A DNA stretch of 64,000 nucleotides, taken from the NCBI RefSeq assembly GCF_963576675.1, contig NC_088914.1:19385001-19449000 (forward strand). The letters are read 5' to 3'. The stretch comes from Euphorbia lathyris (taxonomy: Eukaryota > Streptophyta > Magnoliopsida > Malpighiales > Euphorbiaceae). The notes below the pieces were generated by a model. That model was not told the origin of the DNA. It did no database searches and saw only the letters and a program-made list of their open reading frames with translations. Positions 56,440 through 64,000 of the stretch are shown here, one piece after another (positions within the stretch are counted from its first letter, which is position 1; every line of letters starts with the position of its first letter). The position numbers and the translations under genes were made by a program.

Positions 56440-56746
56440 GGCTTTGATTGGATGGAAGGTTTTGAAGGGTAATTAAAGGAAGGGTAGAGAAAGGTTAGTG
56501 GAAACCCTTGTTTGGAAGATTAAAAAATAAGAGGGTAAGGGTTTTGAAGGGTTAACGAAGGGTTTTGAAGGGTTCAAAATCAATAGGTTTTTAATGGATT
56601 TTCAACCCACCAAATCTGTGGGTTTTGAAGGGTTTTAATGAACCCTTCCCTTCCTCCCAAACAAGGGTAAGAGTAATACCCTCTCTCCCCCTCCTTCCCC
56701 TTCCTTACTCTTCTCTACCTACCCTTTAAAACCTCTCATCCAATTA
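56440..56746. mobile_element. MITE (GATTGGATGGAAGGTTTTGAAGGGTA type)
   Basis: Left arm TTGATTGGATGGAAGGTTTT, mirrored on the right by CCTTTAAAACCTCTCATCCA. Internal AAGGGTTTTGAAGGGTT repeats and complementary CCCTTCCCTTCC. About 300 bp; target duplication not resolved because of the tandem duplication that overlaps its right end. Confidence 0.65.
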
Positions 56747-56966
56747 ATAGCATCGTGAAGAGAATGAGAGCAAACAGTAATGACAGTGTTGGACAAATGT
56801 CGCAATTTTTTCAGATCCAGCAAAGCACCCTCCTTCCCCTTCCTTACTCTTCTCTACCTACCCTTTAAAACCTCTCATCCAATTAATAGCATCGTGAAGA
56901 GAATGAGAGCAAACAGTAATGACAGTGTTGGACAAATGTCGCAATTTTTTCAGATCCAGCAAAGCA
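56689..56966. repeat. 139-bp tandem duplication (two copies)
   Basis: CCCTCCTTCCCCTTCCTTAC at 56689 recurs at 56828, and AATAGCATCGTGAAGAGAAT at 56746 recurs at 56885: a 139-bp period, nearly identical. The unit takes in the right arm of the MITE and about 80 bp beyond it. Confidence 0.9.
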
Positions 56967-56989
56967 ATGATGTTTAGAATAAAATCAAA

Positions 56990-57170
56990 TCAAAGAACTG
57001 CCACTTACAGGGGCAATGCCGAAGGCCTCATCTATCTCCTCATGGGTAAAGACCTTTATTATGAAGAAAGGATCGGTGATGGAGAATCGAAGTACCAGTT
57101 CTTCGCGCATTTATTCAAATGCTTCTGCGGGATTTCCCTTGAATTCTGTCCTTCTTTATCCATTTTTCTA
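56990..57170 (-). other. Possible gene fragment or exon, unrecognised
   Basis: On the minus strand one frame reads EFKGNPAEAFE, a TAA, then MREELVLRFSITDPFFIIK and VFTHEEIDEAFGIAP, followed by GTAAGTGG, a consensus donor. GC content is higher than around it. The plus strand also has an open frame here, so the coding sense is not certain. I do not recognise a family. It could be the remains of an exon broken by the stop. Confidence 0.25.
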
Positions 57171-57457
57171 CAATGTCTGCGAAACCAGAATCAATAACCA
57201 CAAAAAAAAAAAAAAAAAAAGATATATACATAAATAAAAACAACCATTTAACGGCGAATTTGATACTTTGTTTTTTAAAAATTCAAATAAGAGAAAAGGA
57301 AAGTGGTGAAATGGAAGATGGCCATTCATTGTTGCTCGGGTCAAATACAGGAATACCTGAAAAAATTACAACTAAGTGTATCATACAACTTAATTCTTAA
57401 ATATTATGATTTTACAATATAATTTAAAAAATTTAGACTTCAATTCATAAATTATAA

Positions 57458-57910
57458 GCTTAAGGTGTTATTGAGCCCTTGACCTATTCAATATTTTATC
57501 ATTTGGCCCCTAACCTATTATTCGGTCACATTTGGTCCCTGAACTATCCCAATTGGTGAAATTTCACCCAATTTAGATGGAGATTTGACAAATGATATTT
57601 TGACATATGAGCTTGACATGTCACACGTCTTAAAGTTTATTTGCCATATAAACTTTCTTATTTGAAAATAATTAATTAGATTAAAAAAGAAAAACAAATA
57701 AAAACAAATCTCTGAACTCAAATTTATCAAATTTAAGTGTCAAAATATCGCCACGTGTTAATAGGATAACAATTATGTTAAGTCTCTATTTAAATTGGAT
57801 GAAATTGCATCAATTGCGATAGGTCAGGGGCCAAATGTGATCAAATAATAGGTCAGAGGTCAAATAACAAAATTTTGGATAAATTGAGGGTCGAAAAGTG
57901 ATTTAAGCCT
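57458..57910. mobile_element. Mutator-like MITE in the foldback left arm
   Basis: Perfect 9-bp duplication AAATTATAA (57449-57457, 57911-57919). Arms with TTGACCTATTCAATATTTTA and CCTAACCTATTATTCGGTCA mirrored by GACCAAATAATAGGTCAG-like sequence. 453 bp. Confidence 0.85.
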
Positions 57911-57952
57911 AAATTATAAACTCTATAAAATATATTCTAGAATTCTAATTTA

Positions 57953-58074
57953 GGGTGCCTTCTATGGTTACTTTGTTTTTAACAAAATAAAGTTTACTTT
58001 GTTTTTTTTCACCATTGGATGATGGTGATAAAGTAAGGCTTACTTTATTAAAAACAAAGTAAGCATAGTCTAAC
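57953..58074. mobile_element. 122-bp Mutator-like MITE in the foldback left arm
   Basis: Perfect 9-bp duplication TCTAATTTA (57944-57952, 58075-58083). Arms CTATGGTTACTTTGTTTTTA and TAAAAACAAAGTAAGCATAG form a hairpin about a GGATGATGG centre. Similar short hairpins occur near 8840-8960 and 60312-60458. Confidence 0.85.
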
Positions 58075-58207
58075 CTCTAATTTATATATTTTAATCCTTA
58101 AAATATATTAAAAGTACTAATTTTACTAGCTTGACATAATCCAAAATTACAACTTGACATGGTTGTTTTTAAAAGATGAATTTTTGTGTAATTTTCCCTG
58201 TTTCAAC

Positions 58208-58755
58208 TAGGGATGGCAACGGGTAGAATACCAGCGGGTAATTCCATTCCCAAACTCTTACCTTTTTATTTTTTAATTACTCGTACCCTTTCCATTACCC
58301 TAACGGACAACTTTTTGCATCCCATACCGGTCCCATTTAATTCACAGGTACCCGCGGATACCCTTACTCGTTAAGAATCAATAAATAAAACAAAAAATAT
58401 TATAAATTTAACAAACTATAAATTTAATAAATCATCAATCTAAAAATTGAACAAATCAAACTTTAATTAATAAGAATAAAGTAGGTATCACTCAATTGTT
58501 GAAAAATAAAATGTTGGGGTTCAAATCGCATTTCTTACATCTAAAAAACAATGATATTTATTAATATAAAAAATTTTATAACGGCTAATGGGTACCGGGT
58601 ACCCTAAAGGGTATTTCCATACCCGTCTCATTACCCTAACAGGTAATAGTTTTGATCTCATACCCGTCTCATACCCTTTTATACAGGGTACGGATAGTCC
58701 CATTAGGATCAGGTGGTACCGGATACCCGCGGGTACACTACCCATTGCCATCCTA
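58208..58755. mobile_element. Complete hAT MITE (TAGGGATGGCAAYGGGTAG family)
   Basis: Ends TAGGGATGGCAACGGGTAG and, reverse-complemented, TAGGATGGCAATGGGTAG; 8-bp duplication GTTTCAAC/GTTTCAAG (58200-58207, 58756-58763). GGGTACCC and ACCCGCGGGTA palindromes subterminally. 548 bp. Reference copy for the interrupted element at 14141-20289. Confidence 0.9.
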
Positions 58756-58848
58756 GTTTCAAGGGAAAATTACACAGAAATTCATCTTTTAAAAACTAAT
58801 TACAACTATGTCAAATCATAATTTTGAATTATGTCAAACTAGTAAAAT

Positions 58849-59775
58849 GAAATTCACTTTCAACGAAAAATCCGGGTAAAATGAAAGTTTTCAGAATTGA
58901 GATCCCATCTCCGAGCGGAAATCTTCTTTAATCCAATTTTCCCGGTAAAACATAAAAAGTAAGATTTCCTTTTGATTTTCGCTTTAACTAGCGGAAATTT
59001 GTTTTGATCAAGACTTGACGAATGCCAGAAAGAAATGTCCCGAGTGCCAAAAAACATGAAATTGACCTGAAAGAAGGTCCCTACTGCCATAAGGAATTAC
59101 TAGACAGAATGAGTAGTCTGTTTTTCACGATAGAACCGATGGTCAGTACCTCTTTACTAGGGAAGGGGTTCTCGGGAGTCTGGTTCGCTGCGCCCAAACC
59201 ATTCTTGTCTTTACAACTGCAGCGCAAGTCGAAATACTTTGAGGTTCCCCGAAGCACCGAATGGATTGGATCGTTTCTGCCAACGAAATTGTAACTCTTC
59301 TCTCTATCTCTTTCGCGATGCTCATCGTCTTCCAAATTTTACTACAGTAACTGTAGTAGTAGCAGTAGGAAGAGTCGCTAAATAGACTGAATTAGTCTTA
59401 GTGTCGTAGTAGGATTACCTTCGTAAACTAGCTAACCTTTCTTTCGTAATTTCTTTTCTAATGAACATCTTTCTAATAACAAAGTACTAATCAGCTAATT
59501 CTTGAAAGTAGTTGTTTCCTTCTCTTTCTTTGGTCGATAGAGAAATAGAAGGTGCCTTCTAAGCTCGCAACTAACGCTTTCGCCTTAGAAGCCCATGCAT
59601 AATATCATGAAAAATGGATACAAATTTTTGACTGCTACTTAGTATCGGTAATAGGTCCGAAAAGGTATCGAAAAAGATCAGAGTGGGCTTGTTCTGTCTT
59701 AAAGCTGTCTTTCCTTTTCGATGAATGATCAAGATCAAATCTTTCCACAAGAGGTTTGGATGCCTCCACGCAAAT
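58849..59775. other. Organelle-like (probably mitochondrial) DNA insertion, 927 bp
   Basis: Higher GC than the surrounding DNA, no element termini, no poly(A). It interrupts the right arm of the foldback between AGTAAAAT and TAAAATCAGTAC; the 6-bp TAAAAT is present on both sides (58843-58848, 59776-59781). The texture (CTTTCGCCTTAGAAGCC, GGTCGATAGAGAAATAGAAG) resembles plant mitochondrial intergenic DNA, but I recognise no gene. Overlapping frames on both strands (59022-59335) are unassigned. Confidence 0.4.
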
Positions 59776-59984
59776 TAAAATCAGTACTTTTAATATATTT
59801 TAAAGATTAGAATATATAAATTAGAATTCTAGAATATTTTTTTTCTATGGTTTATGATTTATGAATTGGAATCTAGAATTTTTAAATTATGGTATAAAAT
59901 CATAATATAATATATAGAGAATAATAACATATTTAAAAATTAAATTTGATAATACTTAATCATCATATTCATGTATTTGACCCC

Positions 59985-60737
59985 TGGTTTCAACAATCAA
60001 CAGAGCGAACACACATAACTGGGCTGCAGAGGAACTGTGCTCCTTTAATATGGGCTTATGGGCCATAACCCAGAGATTGCAATTTGGGCTCAAAGTGAAA
60101 CGCCTTCAAATCTAAAATTTACTAAGCTCTTACAAAATCTTGTTGATGGGCCTTTTATTTAGGGTATGCAATTAATTTTTTTTTTTTATATAGAAGGGTA
60201 TGCAATTAATTAGTTATTATTTCAGACTTTTTACATAAATATCACAATTGGTTACAAAATTACAATTAAATTATATCATCAAAATTATTTTTCAATATTT
60301 CACTATTGGTAAATTCTATAGCTACTTTGTTGAAAACAAAGTAGATATACTTTGTATTAGTATCCAATAGTAATTGGACATGTGTTAATTAAAATTATGT
60401 TAATTAAAATTAATAAAAAAGGTAACCTGCTATAACAGGTAATATTAACTATAGAAATTTTAAAGATTATTAATTACAAGGTAAATAATATATAGATCCC
60501 TATATTTTAATTTAATTACTATTTAGTCATTATATGTTAATAATACACTATTCAATCCTTAATTTTAGCTAAATTCAACAGTTTAGTCCCTTATAAAGGA
60601 CTAATCTGTTAAATAATTTAAAGATTTAAGTGATAAAACTCTTGATCAAAATAAAAAAATCAGAACTAAACAATAAATTATTAAAATATGAGAACCAAAC
60701 AATATGTTAGATATTTAACATAGGGACTGATAAAACA
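59985..60737. other. Spacer, one small hairpin
   Basis: AT-rich. A short inverted repeat at about 60312-60458 (TTCTATAGCTACTTTGTT ... AACTATAGAA) may be a relative of the 122-bp MITE at 57953. No gene. Confidence 0.4.
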
Positions 60738-63700
60738 AAATATTTACCTAAAATTCATAGGTTTTACGTAAAACTCTATTTTCACAAGGTTTGTGAATTT
60801 TTTTCTCCTAAAATAAAAAGGTTACGTAAATTTAGTCAAACTATACGTAAATTATCTAAAAATAAAAGATTTATGTAAGTCCAAAGGTTTAACGTAAAAT
60901 TCAAGGTTTGTGGATTTTTTCTCCTAAAATAACAAGCTTACGTAAATTTAGTCAAACCTTACGTAAATTATGTCAAAAAATAAAAGATTTACGTAAAATT
61001 CATTGGTTTTACGTAAAACTCTATTTTGACAAGGTTTGTGAATTTTTTCTTCTAAAATAAAAAGGTAACATAAATTTAGTCAAACTATACGTAAATTATA
61101 TCTAAAAATAAAAGATTTATGTAAAATTCATTGGTTTTACGTAAAACTTTATTTTCACAAGGTTTGTGAATTTTTTCTCCTAAAATAAAAAGGTGACGTA
61201 AATTTAGTCAAATTTACGTAAATTATATCCGAAAATAAAAGATTTATGTACAGTTCAAAGGTTTTACGTAAAATTCTAATTTTCATAAGGTTTGTCGATT
61301 TTTTCTCCTAAGATAACAAGGTTACGTAAATTTAGGCAAACCTTACGTAAATTATATCTAAAAATAAAAAATTTACGTAAAATTCAAAGGTTTTACGTAA
61401 AACTCCAATTTTCACAAGGTTTGTGGATTTTTCTCCTAGAGTAAAAGGGTTACGTAAATTTAGTTAAACCTTACGTAAATTATGTCTAAAAATAAAAGAT
61501 TTACGTAAAATTCATAGGTTTTACGTAAAACTCTATTTTCACAAAGTTTGTGAATTTTTTCTCCTAAATAAAAAAGGTTACGTTAGTGAAACTATACGTA
61601 AATTATATCTAAAAATATATGATTTACGTAAACTTCAAAATTTTTAAGTAAAACTCCAATTTTCACAAGGTTTGTGGATTTTTCAACTAAAGTAAAAGGG
61701 TTACGTAAATTTAGTTAAACCTTACGTAAATTATGTCTAAAAATAAAAGATTTACGTAAAATTCATAGGTTTTACGTAAAACTCTATTTTCACGAGGTTT
61801 GTGAATTTTTTCTCCTAAAATAAAAAGGTAACGTAAATTTAGTCAAACTATACGTAAATTATATCTAAAGATTTACGTAAAGTTCAAAGGTTTTACGTAA
61901 AACTCTAATTTTCACAAGGTTTGTGAATTTTTTCTCCTAAAATAAAAAGGTTACGTAAATTTAATCAAACCTTACGTAAATTATGTCTAAAAATAAAAGA
62001 TTTACGTAAAGTTCATAAGTTTTACGTAAAAGTCTATTTTCACAAGGTTTGTGAATTTTTTTCTTCTAAAGTAAAAAGGTGACGTAAATGTAGTCAAACC
62101 TTACGTAAATTATGTCTAAAAATAAAAGATTTACGTAAATTTCAAAGGTTTTACGTAAAACTCTAATTTTTACAATGTTTGTGGAATTTTCTCCTAAAAG
62201 TAAAAGAGTTACGTAAATTTAGTCAAACCTTACGTAAATTATATCTAAAAATAACAGATTTACGTAAAGTTCAAAGGTTTTACGTAAAACTCTAATTTTC
62301 ACAAGGTTTGTGGATTTTTTCTCCTAAAATAACAAGGTTACGTAAATTTAGTTAAACCTTACATAAATTATGTCTAAAAATAAAAGATATACATAAAATT
62401 CATAGGTTTTACGTAAAACTTTATTTTCACAAGGATTATGAAATTTTTGTCACAAATAAAAAAGGTTACGTAAATTTAGTCAAACTATACGTAAATTATA
62501 TCTAAAAATAAAAGATTTACGTAAAGTTCAAAGGTTTTACGTAAACTCCAATTTTCACAAGATTTGTGGATTTTTCTCCTAAAGTAAAAAGGTTTCAAAA
62601 ATTTAGTCAAACCTTACGTAAATTATGTCTGAAAATAAAAGATTTACGTAAAATTCATAAGTTTTACGTAAAACTCTATTTTCACAAGGGTTATGAATTT
62701 TTTTCTCCTAAATAAAAAATATTTCATAAATTTAGTCAAACTATACGTAAATTATATCTAAAAATAAAAAATTTACGTAAAATTCAAAGGTTTTACGTAA
62801 AACTCCAATTTTCACAAGGTTTGTGGATTTTTCTCCTAAAGTAAAAGGGTTACGTAAATTTAGTTAAACCTTACGTAAATTATATCTAAAAATAAAAGAT
62901 TTACGTAAAATTCATAGGTTTTACGTAAAACTCTATTTTCACAAAGTTTGTGAATTTTCTCTCCTAAATAAAAAAGGTTACGTAAATTTAGTGAAAGTAT
63001 ACGTAAATTATATCTAAAAATAAATGATTTACGTAAAGTTCAAAGATTTTAAGTAAAACTCCAATTTTCACAAGGTTTGTGGATTTTTCAACTAAAGTAA
63101 AAGGGTTACGTAAATTTAGTTAAACCTTACGTAAATTATGTCTAAAAATAAAAGATTTACTTAAAATTCATAGGTTTTACGTAAAACTCTATTTTCACGA
63201 GGTTTGTGAATTTTTTCTCCTAAAATAAAAAGGTAACGTAAATTTAGTCAAACTATACGTTAATTATATCTAAAGATTTACGTAAAGTTCAAAGGTTTTA
63301 CGTAAAACTCTAATTTTCACAAGGTTTGTGAATTTTTTCTCCTAAAATAAAAAGGTTACGTAAATTTAATCAAACCTTACGTAAATTATGTCTAAAAATA
63401 AAAGATTTACGTAAAGTTCATAAGTTTTACGTAAAAGTCTATTTTCACAAGGTTTGTGAATTTTTTTCTTCTAAAGTAAAAAGGTGACGTAAATGTAGTC
63501 AAACCTTACGTAAATTATGTCTAAAAATAAAAGATTTACGTAAATTTCAAAGGTTTTACGTAAAACTCTAATTTTTACAATGTTTGTGGATTTTTCTCCT
63601 AAAAGTAAAAGAGTTACGTAAATTTAGTCAAACCTTACGTAAATTATATCTAAAAATAACAGATTTACGTAAAGTTCAAAGGTTTTACGTAAAACTCTAA

Positions 63701-64000
63701 TTTTCACAAGGTTTGTGGATTTTTTCTCCTAAAATAACAAGGTTACGTAAATTTAGTTAAACCTTACATAAATTATGTCTAAAAATAAAAGATATACATA
63801 AAATTCATAGGTTTTACGTAAAACTTTATTTTCACAAGGATTATGAAATTTTTGTCACAAATAAAAAAGGTTACGTAAATTTAGTCAAACTATACGTAAA
63901 TTATATCTAAAAATAAAAGATTTACGTAAAGTTCAAAGGTTTTACGTAAACTCCAATTTTCACAAGATTTGTGGATTTTTCTCCTAAAGTAAAAAGGTTT
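60738..64000. repeat. Satellite-like tandem array: 128-bp monomers, 1,405-bp higher-order repeat
   Basis: About 25 monomers of roughly 128 bp, each with four ACGT cores in TTTACGTAAAATTCATAGG, GGTTTTACGTAAAACTC, GGTTACGTAAATTTAGT and CCTTACGTAAATTATGT, separated by TTTTCACAAGGTTTGTGAAT and TCTCCTAAAATAAAAAGG. Diagnostic variants recur at a fixed distance: TTTTTCAACTAAAG at 61678 and 63083, and AAGGATTATGAAATTTTTGT at 62431 and 63836, both 1,405 bp apart, i.e. about 11 monomers. The array reaches the end of the window. No coding capacity and no element termini. Confidence 0.92.

Larger units (their letters stand above)
57338..59984. mobile_element. Large foldback element with four insertions
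   Basis: Outer ends GGGTCAAATACA (57338) and TGTATTTGACCC (to 59984). The left arm (57361-58200) contains CTTCAATTCATAAATTATAA, TTAATCCTTAAAATATATTA and TTTTTGTGTAATTTTCCC; the right arm has the complements at 58764-58848 and 59776-59960. The arms meet at the hAT insertion site (58200-58763). Inserted: Mutator-like elements at 57458 and 57953, a hAT MITE at 58208, and an organelle-like segment at 58849. Another single arm is at 26980-27230. Confidence 0.7.

Noticed and set aside
58588..58821. 77-residue frame across the hAT MITE end
   Set aside because: Made of the element's GGGTACC-type terminal repeats; no protein pattern.
60738..64000. CRISPR-like direct repeats
   Set aside because: Repeats and intervening segments are equally conserved, the unit is 128 bp and the host is a plant; it is a satellite-like array.

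Overview
This is a window of AT-rich nuclear DNA from a flowering plant, most likely a eudicot. The evidence is two intron-rich plant genes with GT-AG introns (an STE20-type kinase of the BLUS1/OSR1 clade and an AMSH2-like deubiquitinase), a plant-specific DUF1645 gene, a plant-type Tat retroelement, plant L1 elements, an Au-like SINE fragment and a plastid petL insertion. I cannot name the species. There are only three cellular protein genes in 64 kb; most of the rest is transposable elements, often nested.

Layout. 1.4-8.6 kb: kinase gene on the minus strand, 17 coding exons, with at least four elements in its introns. 9-14 kb: small DNA elements, including two that are essentially complete inverted repeats (10869-11252 and 12954-14054). 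14.1-20.3 kb: a three-level nest (hAT MITE, containing a second hAT-type element, containing a decayed L1 LINE), each inner insertion marked by a target duplication. 20.4-33 kb: Stowaway, hAT and Mutator-type MITEs plus the remains of a Tat-lineage Ty3 element. 33.3-34.1 kb: DUF1645 gene. 34.4-45.4 kb: a nearly intact Tat element (two 465-bp LTRs, 9 differences, 5-bp TSD) inserted in an older TIR element. 45.9-48.1 kb: Helitron. 48.8-51.3 kb: decayed Ty3 gag and a LINE tail. 51.8-55.6 kb: AMSH2-like gene on the minus strand, with a SINE tail and a plastid petL copy in one intron. 56.4-60 kb: MITEs, then a 2.6-kb foldback carrying four separate insertions, one of them about 0.93 kb that looks organellar. 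60.7-64.0 kb: a satellite-like array of 128-bp monomers with a 1,405-bp higher-order period, running off the end of the window.

The cellular genes have no evident functional link; no operon-like arrangement is expected. The most interesting items are the Tat element's antisense, apparently spliced gene with its own TATA box (a related reading frame lies on the opposite strand of the decayed Tat copy at 22.9-25.4 kb), and the satellite array, whose monomers are dense in the palindrome TTACGTAA.
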